64,000 nt of DNA from Clostridium ljungdahlii DSM 13528 (lineage in GTDB: Bacteria; Bacillota; Clostridia; Clostridiales; Clostridiaceae), in NCBI RefSeq assembly GCF_000143685.1, contig NC_014328.1:1984001-2048000 (forward strand), written 5' to 3'. Shown one piece after another: positions 26,837-36,720 of the stretch (positions within the stretch are counted from its first letter, which is position 1; every line of letters starts with the position of its first letter). The notes under the pieces were generated by a model. It did no database searches. It was given only the letters and a program-made list of their open reading frames with translations, and had not been told where the DNA came from. A program made the position numbers and the translations under genes.

Positions 26837-26865
26837 ATTATATTCTAGTAAACGGAATATGTCAA
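26837..26865 (-). promoter_or_regulatory. Perfect consensus sigma-A promoter of the 39-residue peptide gene
   Basis: Minus strand TTGACA (26865-26860), 17-nt spacer, TATAAT (26842-26837). No mismatch. Confidence 0.85.
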
Positions 26866-27029
26866 CTAAATTATTTAAAAACACATCCTTTTACTGGAAC
26901 AATATATAGTATATAGTTATATAGCCTAAAATATGACTACGATATAACTAATAATTAAATATTCTGCTGTAATTTTTTTAATATGTAAATACTATAAATA
27001 GTAATATATTAAAAATAGGGGGGATATTA

Positions 27030-28484
27030 GTGAAGAAAACCATAGCTTTCATAATTTCAATAGTTATATCAACATGTGGAGGAGAATTTGTATATGCTAA
27101 AACTGCTTATGGTGTAAGTAGAATAAGTGGGGCAAATAGATATGAAACATCTGTAAATATAGCAAATAATTTTAGCAGTGATAAATTGAAAAATGTAATT
27201 ATTGTAAGTGGAAGTAATTTTCCAGATGCATTAGGAGGCTCTGTGCTTTCAAAAAAAGAGAATGCTCCTATATTGTTAGTAGGAAAAGACGTAAATTCCA
27301 GTGGAGATGCTATTAACTTTATAAAAAATAAGTTAAGTAGAGAGGGAACTATCTACATATTAGGAGGAGAATCGGCTGTAAGTGAAAATTTTGAGAGTTA
27401 TTTTAATTCATTAGGATACAGCAGCATTAAAAGATTAGGGGGAGGAGATAGATTTGGCACAAATTTTATAATTGACAGATACTTAATGACAGCAAAAGCT
27501 ACTCCAGTAGTTATAGTAAATGCTTTTGGATTTGCAGATGCTTTAAGTGTTTCAAGTATTGCTGCGTCAAAAGGATATCCTATTATCATGACTAATTCAT
27601 TTAACTTACCTGATGAAACAAAAGAAACACTGAAAAATATAGAGCCATCTAAAGTATTTATTATTGGTGGAGAATCATCAGTAGCAGGTAATATAGTAAG
27701 TCAGTTAAAGGAAACTGTCCCATCACTCAATAGTAATGACATAATAAGGATAGGGGGCATGAACAGATATGATACATCCTTAAATGTATGTAAATACTTT
27801 AATCAAACTTCAAATGAAGCTGTCATTGCAAGTGGTGAGAATTTTCCTGATGCGTTATCTGCAGGTGCACTGGCTGCAAAAAACAATGCACCAATAATAT
27901 TAACAGATGGAGCTAATATATCAGATCAAAAACAATATTTGGATGGATCCAACTGTGAAAAGGTTATTTTAGTAGGTGGCACTGTAGCTGTAAGTGAAGA
28001 TGTACAAGATGCTTTAGAGGGCAAAGCTGTTATTTCAAATGGGGATGCTAAAAAATTGCTGCTTCAGGGTGACGATGCTTTTAAGAAAGTATTAAAAATT
28101 AATGTGGATGGAAACTCCTATATGGATGTATCAGGCATAAGCTATGCTCCCGTAACAGATAACATAGGGGAATACAGTTCTATAAGTGAATATTTAAATG
28201 AAAACTATGGATTGAACAATTATTATACGAAGGATTTTGTAAGTGCTCTAATAAGTTTTGTATTTAAGGATATTGATGGTAAAGTTTATATGAGATATGG
28301 AAATCCTGAACCTGAACTTACTGTTGAAAATTCTGAAGTAGTTTCTAAGAAATATGATGGTAATAAAGCGGATATTACATTAAAGGGTTATTATTATGGA
28401 GAGTTATCCTATGCCAATGCCACTTTAGTTTACGATGGAAATAGGTGGCTCATAGATAAGTTTGATAACTGGGGAGTAGAGTAA
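27030..28484 (+). CDS. Cell wall-binding repeat 2 surface protein with IseA-like C-domain
   Basis: 484 residues: a signal peptide (about 1-24), then three cell-wall-binding repeat 2 units (residues about 30-340). These are recognised by repeated RISGANRYETS/RLGGGDRF/RIGGMNRYDTS starts, NFPDALGGS-type and IYILGGESAVS-type segments. CWB2 modules bind anionic wall polymer. The last 130 residues (GDDAFKKVLKI to LVYDGNRWLIDKF) resemble the IseA/YoeB inhibitor domain of DL-endopeptidases; this second assignment is moderate. The GTG start follows GGGGGG. It is monocistronic. Confidence 0.85.
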   Translation: MKKTIAFIISIVISTCGGEFVYAKTAYGVSRISGANRYETSVNIANNFSSDKLKNVIIVSGSNFPDALGGSVLSKKENAPILLVGKDVNSSGDAINFIKNKLSREGTIYILGGESAVSENFESYFNSLGYSSIKRLGGGDRFGTNFIIDRYLMTAKATPVVIVNAFGFADALSVSSIAASKGYPIIMTNSFNLPDETKETLKNIEPSKVFIIGGESSVAGNIVSQLKETVPSLNSNDIIRIGGMNRYDTSLNVCKYFNQTSNEAVIASGENFPDALSAGALAAKNNAPIILTDGANISDQKQYLDGSNCEKVILVGGTVAVSEDVQDALEGKAVISNGDAKKLLLQGDDAFKKVLKINVDGNSYMDVSGISYAPVTDNIGEYSSISEYLNENYGLNNYYTKDFVSALISFVFKDIDGKVYMRYGNPEPELTVENSEVVSKKYDGNKADITLKGYYYGELSYANATLVYDGNRWLIDKFDNWGVE

Positions 28485-28494
28485 TTTACCTTGC

Positions 28495-28542
28495 AATAAA
28501 AGAAGACTATGAATTTTTTAAATTTATAATCTTCTTTTTATT
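28495..28542 (+). terminator. Terminator after the CWB2 gene
   Basis: AATAAAAGAAGA and TCTTCTTTTTATT pair with one bulge and the T-rich arm ends the structure. Confidence 0.65.
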
Positions 28543-28758
28543 ACAAACTTTAGACAAAATAATCTCTTGAATAAGATGAAAAAGATGTTTATTTATACTA
28601 TTTTACTTTTATATTTCGGTCAATATCATGTTGAAGACTAGGTATAATAGGGCATACTAGAGCTGTTATATTTATATTATGGTACCTGTATTGATTTTTG
28701 ATATAGAGAATACTATAATAGCAACTATAGGCAGTTTGGGACGGAAGGTGCTATATTT

Positions 28759-30627
28759 ATGGTGAGTACTTTAGAAAAAGAGCTATTTTCCATAATTGAA
28801 AATTTGAAAATTGCAGGATATGTTTCTTTTTATAGTAGATATAAAACAGTATTTTTTATTGCAGTAACCATAGTTGCAGTACTATTATCATTTGTAATTA
28901 TATTTTATATAAATATAAAAAAAAGAAATTTAATGGAGCAAAGATATAAATTAGCTGCAGAAAGTTCTAACATTGCTATTTGGGAATATGACATAGAGAA
29001 AAATAATTTTTTTGCTTCAGATAAGTGGAAAGAAATTACTGGGTACAAAGTTAGTAAAAATGATAATCTTAAGATCATATTAGAAAAATTGTTACCAGAT
29101 GAAAATAAAAAGATAATGCTAAATTATTTGGAGAATCACCTAGCAGGGATAACTCCTTTTTATGAATGCGAGTTTAAATTAACAACTAAAGGTGGAAAGA
29201 AAAAATGGATTTTTATTAGAGCAAAGGCACTTAGGAATGCAAAAGGAAAAGCTTTAAAAATAGCAGGCTATGTTACTGATATTACAGAACAAAAGCTTAT
29301 ACAGGATAAAAATAAATATCTAGGCTATTATGATAGCTTAACAGATCTTCCTAATAGAAAAATGTTTCAAGATAAGCTAAATAAGGTATTGAAAAGCTCT
29401 AGTGAAAATGATAAAAAAGGGGCATTACTTTTTATAGATGTAGATAATTTTAAAAGGGTAAATGATACTTTAGGTCATCAATGTGGAGACAAGCTTCTTC
29501 AATATGTGGCAAATACATTAAAAAATATTATGGAAGAAGATAATACTGTATTTAGATTAGGCGGAGATGAATTCTTGATAATACAGCATGATATAAAGGA
29601 TAAGAATGATATTGTAAAAGTTTGTAATAAAATAATATTTGCATTTAAAGCACCATTTAAAATAAACGAAAATTTAATTCATATTAGTGCTAGTATAGGC
29701 ATCTCCATGTATCCTCAGGATGGGACTACAGCTGATTCTTTACTGAAAAATTCAGATATAGCTATGTATAAAGCAAAAGATTCATGTAAAGGCATATATA
29801 AATTTTATAATAGAAGGATGTCTTATGAGGTTTCGAGAAAAGCGGAACTAGAAGAGGGGCTTAGAACTGCTTTAGAAAATAATCAATTTCAGTTATATTA
29901 TCAGCCTGAAATTGACTGTAAAACTGGAAAAATCAAGGCTATGGAAGCTCTATTAAGGTGGAAAGTTGGGGAAAATGAATTCGTTTCTCCAATTGAATTT
30001 ATTCCCGTAGCTAAAGACACATCATTAATAGTTCCTATTGGTAAGTGGGTACTGGAAACTGCTTGTAAGCAGCATAAACAATGGTTAGATAAAGGGTATG
30101 ATTTTGGTATTATATCAATAAATGTCTCAAAGGTTCAATTACAGCATCCCAGTTTTTTTAAAATGGTAAAAACAGTTTTACATGAAAGTAATCTTCCACC
30201 AGAGCTTTTGGAAATTGAAATTACAGAAAGTGAAGTTATGCAATCTTTACAGTCTAATATAGCTGCCTTAGAAAAATTAAGAAGACTTGGAATAAGCATT
30301 GCTCTAGATGATTTTGGGACAGGCTATTCTTCATTAAATTATTTAAGATTACTTCCTATAAATACTCTGAAAATTGATAAGTTTTTCATTAATCGAATTC
30401 ATCTTAATTCCAGAGATTGTTCTGTGGTAGATGGCATAATAAATCTATCTCACAAGATGAATATAAGTGTAGTTGCTGAAGGAGTGGAGTTTGTAAAACA
30501 ATTTCAAATACTTCGATCTATGAACTGCAATAAAGTTGAAGGATACCTGTTTAGTAAGCCTATGCCTGTAGAAAATATTGAAAGTGTGGTTTATTCAATA
30601 GGTAAGTTTAATAATATGTTGGTATAA
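28759..30627 (+). CDS. Membrane-bound PAS-GGDEF-EAL cyclic di-GMP enzyme
   Basis: 622 residues: one transmembrane helix (about 29-50), a PAS domain (about 65-175), GGDEF (about 180-340, with intact RLGGDEF) and EAL (about 360-615, with MEALLRW, EIEITESEVM, DDFGTGYSS and VAEGVE). Both catalytic motifs look complete, so it could make or break down c-di-GMP. I see no RxxD inhibitory site before GGDEF. It likely links a PAS-sensed signal to motility/sessile switching, matching the many chemoreceptors nearby. ATG start after GGAAGGTG. Confidence 0.93.
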   Translation: MVSTLEKELFSIIENLKIAGYVSFYSRYKTVFFIAVTIVAVLLSFVIIFYINIKKRNLMEQRYKLAAESSNIAIWEYDIEKNNFFASDKWKEITGYKVSKNDNLKIILEKLLPDENKKIMLNYLENHLAGITPFYECEFKLTTKGGKKKWIFIRAKALRNAKGKALKIAGYVTDITEQKLIQDKNKYLGYYDSLTDLPNRKMFQDKLNKVLKSSSENDKKGALLFIDVDNFKRVNDTLGHQCGDKLLQYVANTLKNIMEEDNTVFRLGGDEFLIIQHDIKDKNDIVKVCNKIIFAFKAPFKINENLIHISASIGISMYPQDGTTADSLLKNSDIAMYKAKDSCKGIYKFYNRRMSYEVSRKAELEEGLRTALENNQFQLYYQPEIDCKTGKIKAMEALLRWKVGENEFVSPIEFIPVAKDTSLIVPIGKWVLETACKQHKQWLDKGYDFGIISINVSKVQLQHPSFFKMVKTVLHESNLPPELLEIEITESEVMQSLQSNIAALEKLRRLGISIALDDFGTGYSSLNYLRLLPINTLKIDKFFINRIHLNSRDCSVVDGIINLSHKMNISVVAEGVEFVKQFQILRSMNCNKVEGYLFSKPMPVENIESVVYSIGKFNNMLV

Positions 30628-30673
30628 GTTGAATATGATTGTATTTAAATACATTATATTGTTATACAAAAAT

Positions 30674-30778
30674 AAGGACTGTCACACTGAGAATAAATTT
30701 TACAACATATGGTATTAGCAAGCAAATTACAAAATAATATGTTGTATGTAAATTTCTTAGTGTAACAACCCTTTTTTT
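30674..30778. terminator. Long bidirectional hairpin terminator
   Basis: A roughly 35-bp imperfect stem (30674-30710 with 30736-30773) and T-run 30772-30778, between the convergent GGDEF-EAL and Mn-catalase-like genes. The closing block is TACAACATAT/ATATGTTGTA. Confidence 0.75.
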
Positions 30779-30788
30779 AATAAATTTA

Positions 30789-31484
30789 TTAATGTTTCCC
30801 TGTCAATTCCTGTTCTCTTTTAGGATTTGCAAAGCTAGGTTCTGTAGGATTAGGGTCTCCATAGTATCTACCTGGTGTTGAAAGGTCAAAATACAATTTA
30901 GAATCTTGGGTTACACCAAAATCCTTATTTGAACCTGTAGACTTAACGTTATTTAAGGCCTCTCTAAATAATGCATTGTGAGCTTCTTCACGATTTAGTA
31001 AGAAATCTATTGTCTCACGTACATATTTATCGTTGATTTGGCGATATAGGTATTCATATACTACTTTTGCTCTTTGCTCGGATGCTATATTTGAAAGCAA
31101 GTCTGCAACAAGATCTCCTGTAACGGTTACATAATTTGCAGTCCATGGTTCGCCAGAAGAGTTCATTAATACTGGTGCTAATCCACCTAATACATGAGTT
31201 TCAATTTCTCCACTACCTACTGAATTGAAATCAACTGAATGACCGTTCAACAAATTTACAGTCTGAGCAACCATTTCCATATGGCTGAGTTCTTCTGAAC
31301 CAATATCTAAAAATAAATCTTTTATTGCAGGATCATTTACTCTAAAACTCTGTGATAAGTACTGCATGGCAGCCTTGAGTTCGCCATTTCCACCACCTAA
31401 TTGTTCTTGCATTAGTACTGCATACTGTGGATTAGGTTTTTCTACCTTAACTTCTTTTAAAAGTGGTTTCTCATGTTTAAACAT
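30789..31484 (-). CDS. Manganese catalase family protein (CotJC-like)
   Basis: 231 residues. The four-helix ferritin-like core has the di-manganese ligand motifs GNGELKAAMQY, GSEELSHMEM, SEQRAKVVYEYL and NREEAHNALF. It is shorter than long Mn-catalases and close to the spore-associated CotJC group. Function: decomposition of hydrogen peroxide in the cytoplasm or spore coat. The C-terminal LSTPGRYYGDPNPTEPSF tail is typical. Its position next to a DUF2935-like gene supports a stress/spore role. ATG start with AAGGAGAGG upstream. Confidence 0.9.
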   Translation of the reverse strand: MFKHEKPLLKEVKVEKPNPQYAVLMQEQLGGGNGELKAAMQYLSQSFRVNDPAIKDLFLDIGSEELSHMEMVAQTVNLLNGHSVDFNSVGSGEIETHVLGGLAPVLMNSSGEPWTANYVTVTGDLVADLLSNIASEQRAKVVYEYLYRQINDKYVRETIDFLLNREEAHNALFREALNNVKSTGSNKDFGVTQDSKLYFDLSTPGRYYGDPNPTEPSFANPKREQELTGKH

Positions 31485-31671
31485 TAGTATATCAACCTCT
31501 CCTTCATTTTGTAATTTATATTCATAAATCTAATTTAGTTTTTACAAAATGAACAGATATAATACATCTCATAGTTGATGTAATTTCAATATATAAAAAA
31601 CTAAAGGAGAAGATTGAATAAAAACGTTATTGGCATTTTTAATTAATATGTTAGGAATTGTATTTAAAAGT

Positions 31672-32091
31672 TTATCTTATTTGCTGTCTTAAATTTTTAA
31701 ATAGCTCAAGCATAAAGGCTTGTTCATTAATTATGTGTCTAACTAGTTCCTGCCAAGCTTTATTTGCTTTTGCGAAAGTAAGCAATTGAGGATAAAAAGA
31801 TAGGGCACGGGTATCGTAATATATAAATTCATCAATTAATTTTTTTATATGCATAGTATATTGAGCAGGATTGGTGCTTGTAGATTTTTTCAGCTGAACT
31901 GCATTGTTATATAATTTTAAAAATGCATTGTGAATATTATTTAATCCATCTACTATAGGCTTTGGTAGTTTAATATTAGAAAGGGAAGCCACAGTTTTGA
32001 GAAAAATTGGATGGTCACTTGAAATATGAGACCACAGTTGAAGTTCGTTGAAAACGCAAGTAAATTGATTCATGTAAGTGTAACAATACAT
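31672..32091 (-). CDS. DUF2935-like single-domain protein
   Basis: 139 residues, all-helical. FNELQLWSHISSDHPIFLKT and the C-terminal RHIINEQAFMLELF resemble one half of the DUF2935 family, whose usual members have two such halves and may bind metal through the His/Glu pairs. It has AGGAGG 6 nt before the ATG. It lies between the Mn-catalase-like gene and yyaL, with more than 150 nt on both sides. Function unknown. Confidence 0.65.
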   Translation of the reverse strand: MYCYTYMNQFTCVFNELQLWSHISSDHPIFLKTVASLSNIKLPKPIVDGLNNIHNAFLKLYNNAVQLKKSTSTNPAQYTMHIKKLIDEFIYYDTRALSFYPQLLTFAKANKAWQELVRHIINEQAFMLELFKNLRQQIR

Positions 32092-32196
32092 GAGCTACCT
32101 CCTGATAAAATTATACATAATAATATAATATGCAGGTTATTACAAAAAGGTTACTGTAATAAAATTATTTTTAAACAGGCACATTAAGTTTTTTTA

Positions 32197-32240
32197 AGCA
32201 TCAGGTGGAGTCAAAACTCAACCTGATACTTAGAAATCTG
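32197..32240. repeat. Dispersed palindromic repeat, copy 1
   Basis: An imperfect hairpin (arms 32199-32210 and 32215-32226, loop CAAA) followed by TAGAAATCTG. The same unit occurs at 48552-48595 in the same orientation. It lies right at the 3' end of yyaL. On the yyaL strand it is followed by A residues, not T, so it is not an ordinary terminator. Confidence 0.65.
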
Positions 32241-32241
32241 A

Positions 32242-34269
32242 TTATAATATTTTCCTCAATAAATTAATGTCTGTTATAGGTTTTTTGCAGGTAAAGTTTT
32301 CACAAATGTATGTGGTAGTTTTGTTATTGATGTCTATATAGTTTTTTATAATAGGGGAAATAGTGCTCAAATCTTTATTTAAATTGCAGTACAAAATTGA
32401 AATTGTAAAAGGATTAAATTTCTCATTTATCATATGAACTACTTGCTTACCTTCCTCAATGTTGCTTCCTGCAGATACAATAATTTGCCTTATAGGTGAT
32501 TTTGAAAATAAAAGTGATATAAGAGAAAATGAGCATGCTCTTGGAAAGCTATTTATTTCTCTTGAAAAAGCGTCAAATAGCTGTTTAGCTTTATCTTCAA
32601 AATCATAACTGCTTGTTAAATGGGACAATCGCAGCAAATTTAATGTGGCTACGGAATTACCAGAGGGAATGGCACTATCATATATTTCCTTTGGCCTTGT
32701 AATTAACTTCTCACCGTCATTTCCATATAGGAAGAAGCCTCCATTTTCTTTATCCCAGAAAAGTTTTAATAAATCTTCATTGAGTTCCAGTGCTTTTTTT
32801 AGGTAATCTGTGCTGTAGGTTGTTTCATATAATTCTATAAGTCCCCATATTAAAAAGGAGTAATCATCTAGGTAGCCTAAAAAAGAAGCTTCTCCATCAC
32901 GATATCTTGCAAGGAGACGGCCGTCTGATTTAACTAAGTTTTTATAAATGAAGTCTACAGCTTTTTTGGCAGCTTTAGTGTATTTGGAGTTGTTTAAAAC
33001 TCTGGCAGCTATTGACATAGCACCAATCATAAGACCATTCCAGGAGGTTAAAATTTTATCATCTTTATAAGGATGTATTCTTTTTTCCCTTTCAGCAAAT
33101 AATTTTTCTCTGCAGTTTTCTATAAATTGCATATCATCTTCTGGAATAGAACTATTTATTAGATTCAAAATATTTTTGCCTTCGAAATTTCCGCCTTTTG
33201 TTACATTAAAATAAGAACAAAATTTGCCACTATCTTCTTCTTGAAGTATATCTTTTATTTCTTCCTCTGACCAGACATAAAATTTACCTTCTTCGCCTTC
33301 AGAATCAGCATCTTCTGCAGAGTAAAAACCACCTTCATTTGAAGTCATGTCCCTTAGTACATAACTCAGTATTTCTTCTGCTGTTTTACAGTATTTTTTA
33401 TTACCTGTAGCTTGAAAGGTTTCAATATAGGCTATAATTAAGAGCGCATTGTCATATAGCATTTTTTCAAAATGTGGAACAAGCCATTTTCTATCTACAG
33501 AATAGCGGCTGAAGCCAAAACCTATATGGTCATATATTCCACCTTTTCTCATGCAGTCCAATGTTTTTTCAACCATTTCTAAAGCAGAGGAATCTTTGGT
33601 TTTGTAAAAATATCTGAGCAGAAAAAGCAAGTTATGTGCTGAAGGAAATTTGGGAAAGTCTCCAAAGCCTCCATATGTAGGGTCAAAATCATATTTGAAA
33701 TTTAAAAAAGTTTTTTGAAAGATATCTTCATTAATGGTTTCATTAGAGGTTTCATTTGAATTTTTTAGGGAATCTAATATTTGTGTGCTGGCATTTAAAA
33801 GTTCACTTCTATTATTTTTCCATGCCTTTTTAATGTAGTCTAAAATAGACATCAACCCCATGAGCCCATCTCTATTATTTTTGGGGAAATAGGTACCTGC
33901 AAAAAAAGGTTTTTGATCAGGTGTCATGATAATTGTAAGGGGCCATCCGCCGCTTCCAGTGATGGACTGACATACATTCATATATATACTGTCTATATCA
34001 GGCCTTTCTTCTCTGTCCACTTTTATGGAGATGAAGCTGTCGTTTAGCATTTCAGCTACTTCTGTGTCTTCAAAACTCCCCTTTTCCATAACATGGCACC
34101 AGTGACATGTACTGTATCCTATGGATAAAAATATAGGTTTATCTTCTGATTTTGCCTTCTTAAATGCTTCATCTCCCCAAGGATACCAATTTACTGGATT
34201 GTGTGCGTGTTGTAAGAGATACGGAGATTTTTCATTTATTAATCTATTGGGTGTACTTGTTAGGTTCAT
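32242..34269 (-). CDS. yyaL: YyaL/DUF255 thioredoxin-domain protein
   Basis: 675 residues, full length for the YyaL/spermatogenesis-associated-20 family. The N-terminal thioredoxin-like domain begins [20 protein letters not shown] and has the CxxC in [10 protein letters not shown] long alpha/alpha-barrel resembling N-acylglucosamine epimerases follows ([43 protein letters not shown]). Its reaction is unknown. ATG start after TTAGGAGGTGA. Monocistronic. Confidence 0.93.
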   Translation of the reverse strand: MNLTSTPNRLINEKSPYLLQHAHNPVNWYPWGDEAFKKAKSEDKPIFLSIGYSTCHWCHVMEKGSFEDTEVAEMLNDSFISIKVDREERPDIDSIYMNVCQSITGSGGWPLTIIMTPDQKPFFAGTYFPKNNRDGLMGLMSILDYIKKAWKNNRSELLNASTQILDSLKNSNETSNETINEDIFQKTFLNFKYDFDPTYGGFGDFPKFPSAHNLLFLLRYFYKTKDSSALEMVEKTLDCMRKGGIYDHIGFGFSRYSVDRKWLVPHFEKMLYDNALLIIAYIETFQATGNKKYCKTAEEILSYVLRDMTSNEGGFYSAEDADSEGEEGKFYVWSEEEIKDILQEEDSGKFCSYFNVTKGGNFEGKNILNLINSSIPEDDMQFIENCREKLFAEREKRIHPYKDDKILTSWNGLMIGAMSIAARVLNNSKYTKAAKKAVDFIYKNLVKSDGRLLARYRDGEASFLGYLDDYSFLIWGLIELYETTYSTDYLKKALELNEDLLKLFWDKENGGFFLYGNDGEKLITRPKEIYDSAIPSGNSVATLNLLRLSHLTSSYDFEDKAKQLFDAFSREINSFPRACSFSLISLLFSKSPIRQIIVSAGSNIEEGKQVVHMINEKFNPFTISILYCNLNKDLSTISPIIKNYIDINNKTTTYICENFTCKKPITDINLLRKIL

Positions 34270-34452
34270 AGAATCACCTCCTAAAATTTATTCTTATTAT
34301 AGATTTATCTTTTGGGGAGAAAATTATTCAAATAAAAGTATGTTTTGAGTGGTTTAATATTTAAAAATAAGGTAAAGCAGTTTATGAAAAATATTGAAAT
34401 TAGAGCTGGTAAAGGATTTTGAGATGAAATTGTTTTTTAGGTAAAATTGTTT

Positions 34453-34689
34453 ATGGTAAGTGTGGTATCTTTTAAGGTAGAGAAAAGCAGCGATGATAAA
34501 AATGTGATTAAGGTATGGGCAAAGCATATCTTCTATGACCTTTCTTATTATTTTATAGAAAGCATGAAAGCAGAAAACTGCAGTGTGAAAACATCTTTGG
34601 AGAAATCTTTAGTAGGAGATTTAATAACCATATATACAGCAGATAGTGATATTATAACTGCAAATACAATACTTAATAAAATGATTTAA
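34453..34689 (+). CDS. Hypothetical 78-residue protein
   Basis: A short ORF with balanced composition (VSVVSFKVEKSSDD, HIFYDLSYYFIESMKAEN, TIYTADSDIITANTIL). I see no recognised domain and no clear ribosome site (AGGTAAAA upstream of the ATG). It sits alone between yyaL and a CWB2 gene. It could be real; evidence is weak. Confidence 0.4.
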   Translation: MVSVVSFKVEKSSDDKNVIKVWAKHIFYDLSYYFIESMKAENCSVKTSLEKSLVGDLITIYTADSDIITANTILNKMI

Positions 34690-34769
34690 TTTACTTAAAT
34701 TTTATGACATAAGATAAGTGGCATTATTGATATAAAATGGTTATACTGGTTATAGTAGGGGGAATCAAC

Positions 34770-36245
34770 ATGAAAAAAAAATTATCAGGAATTATTTTTA
34801 CTGCAGCTATATTTTGTGGGATGTTTCTCACATCAAATGTTGTAAGTGCAGCAACACTACAAGATAGATTATGTGGTAATAATAGATATGAAACTAATTC
34901 TAAAATTGTAGACTCAGGTTGGACATCATCAGAATATGTTGTAATAGCAAGTGGAGAAGGCTTTGCAGATGCACTATGTGCGGCACCTTTAGCTGAGAAA
35001 AATAAAGCACCTATACTTTTAACTAGCAGGGATGCTTTAAGTTCAGAGGCTAAAGAACAATTAACAAGACTTAAAGTAAAAAGAGTATTTATTGTTGGTG
35101 GAACAGCATCCGTATCTGATAATGTAAAATCTGAAATAACAAATATGAATATTGAAACTACTAGAATATATGGACAAAACAGATTTGAGACATCATTAGC
35201 GGTAGCTAAGGCTTTAGGAAACATTAATGGTGTGGTAGTAACAAATGGATTTGGATTTGCAGATGCTTTATCTATAGCACCTATAGCAGCAAAAAAGGGA
35301 ATGCCAATATTACTTACTGACAAGGATGATTTATCAACACCAATTAAGGAGTTTTTGCATAATAGTTCTTATAATGAAAGTTATATAGTTGGTGGAACTG
35401 GAGTTATAAGTGACAAAATATCCTCACAGTTGAACAATGTTACAAGGCTTGGAGGAAATAGTAGATATGACACAAATTCAGCTATATTAAATCATTTTAC
35501 TAATGATTTTAGTTATGATAAAGTTTATATTGCGTCAGGAGAAAATTATCCAGATGCATTATCTGGCAGTGTATTAGCAGCTTCAAGTAACTCACCTTTA
35601 ATTTTAGTAGGATCTTACGTTGATCCTTCAGTAGAATCTTCAATAAAAGCTCAACACGAAAAATATAATAATGTAGTAGCTTTAGGAGGTACTGGAGTAG
35701 TCACAGATTCAGTAATAAATAGTATTGTCAGTGGGGTTTTTATACCAGGCATAAGCGATGATGAAATAAAAAATTTAATATATAATGCAGATCAAGCATA
35801 TATTCAGATTCATTCACTTGGATCATATGATGAGAATGACAGTATACCTACTGAACGAGAAGGAGAAACTTATTATAAACTAAAAGACAATGTAAATACC
35901 TATGATAAGCTATTTAATTATTATAATAAATATTTTTCAGAAAAAAAATCAAATTACTTTATAAATACAGATTTATTTATAAAGTCAAATAATATTTTTT
36001 ATATTCTTGGTTGTAATCCTGGAACAAGACCTTTATTTTTACAATCTAAAATAGAAAATAAAACCGTAGATAATAATAAAATAAATGTAACTTTAAATTG
36101 TTATCATGAGGACGATAATACTGAAGAGGAAAGTCCTTCTGATTGTACTTTTACTTTAATTTATGAAAATGGATGTTGGTTAGTAGATGACGCAACTAGT
36201 GGTATGGATTGGAATGATTTCAAGTATAGAGATAACCAGAACTAG
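34770..36245 (+). CDS. Cell wall-binding repeat 2 surface protein with IseA-like C-domain (second copy type)
   Basis: 491 residues: signal peptide ending near NVVSAA, then three CWB2 repeats (RLCGNNRYETN, RIYGQNRFETS, RLGGNSRYDTN, each followed by ASGEGFADAL-like and VFIVGGTASVS-like segments). The C-terminal domain of about 150 residues contains YDKLFNYYNKYFSE and ENGCWLVDD, resembling the IseA-like end of the protein at 27030. ATG 34770 is 7 nt after AGGGGG; the upstream in-frame start lacks a site. It is probably a wall-bound modulator of peptidoglycan hydrolases. Confidence 0.85.
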   Translation: MKKKLSGIIFTAAIFCGMFLTSNVVSAATLQDRLCGNNRYETNSKIVDSGWTSSEYVVIASGEGFADALCAAPLAEKNKAPILLTSRDALSSEAKEQLTRLKVKRVFIVGGTASVSDNVKSEITNMNIETTRIYGQNRFETSLAVAKALGNINGVVVTNGFGFADALSIAPIAAKKGMPILLTDKDDLSTPIKEFLHNSSYNESYIVGGTGVISDKISSQLNNVTRLGGNSRYDTNSAILNHFTNDFSYDKVYIASGENYPDALSGSVLAASSNSPLILVGSYVDPSVESSIKAQHEKYNNVVALGGTGVVTDSVINSIVSGVFIPGISDDEIKNLIYNADQAYIQIHSLGSYDENDSIPTEREGETYYKLKDNVNTYDKLFNYYNKYFSEKKSNYFINTDLFIKSNNIFYILGCNPGTRPLFLQSKIENKTVDNNKINVTLNCYHEDDNTEEESPSDCTFTLIYENGCWLVDDATSGMDWNDFKYRDNQN

Positions 36246-36519
36246 GATTACAAGAGAACAAGCAATTGAAATACAATAGAGTTATTATTGTAGGGAAGAA
36301 GATACATAGTTAACTTCTGCCTTTAATAATAGTTTTTACCTAAAATGACACGGTTTATATCTTATTTTTTATGGTAATTAAAGATATATTTATTAGCTTA
36401 CAAAATAACTTATGAATCTTAAAAATTGAATAGTATTTGACAATAAAAAGAATATGAATTTTTCAAATCTTGCATTTTACAAAAAATGAAAGAAAATTCA
36501 GGAAAATGACATATTTGCG
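36246..36519. other. Intergenic AT-rich stretch
   Basis: No ORF or strong terminator is visible between the CWB2 gene and the promoter at 36520. AT-rich sequence only. Confidence 0.5.
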
Positions 36520-36548
36520 TTGACAAAGACAAATATCAACATTATAAT
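36520..36548 (+). promoter_or_regulatory. Perfect sigma-A promoter of the 36721 chemoreceptor
   Basis: TTGACA (36520-36525), 17-nt spacer, TATAAT (36543-36548). The leader is about 165 nt. I found no riboswitch pattern in it. Confidence 0.82.
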
Positions 36549-36720
36549 TTTAAATAACAACATAAGTATCCACTTACTTTGGTTAAAATATATTGAGTAT
36601 TCTTAAGCATTTCTTTAGGCTCATGCATTTTAAAATTTTAATTGTCTGAATTTATTGAATATAAGAAATACAACAAAAAGATGAAATGTAAAAACTTAGA
36701 GAAAGAAGGAAGCTGGTATT

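Noticed and set aside
36549..36720. Cyclic di-GMP riboswitch in the chemoreceptor leader
   Set aside because: I looked because such riboswitches often precede clostridial chemoreceptors, but no conserved core could be found.
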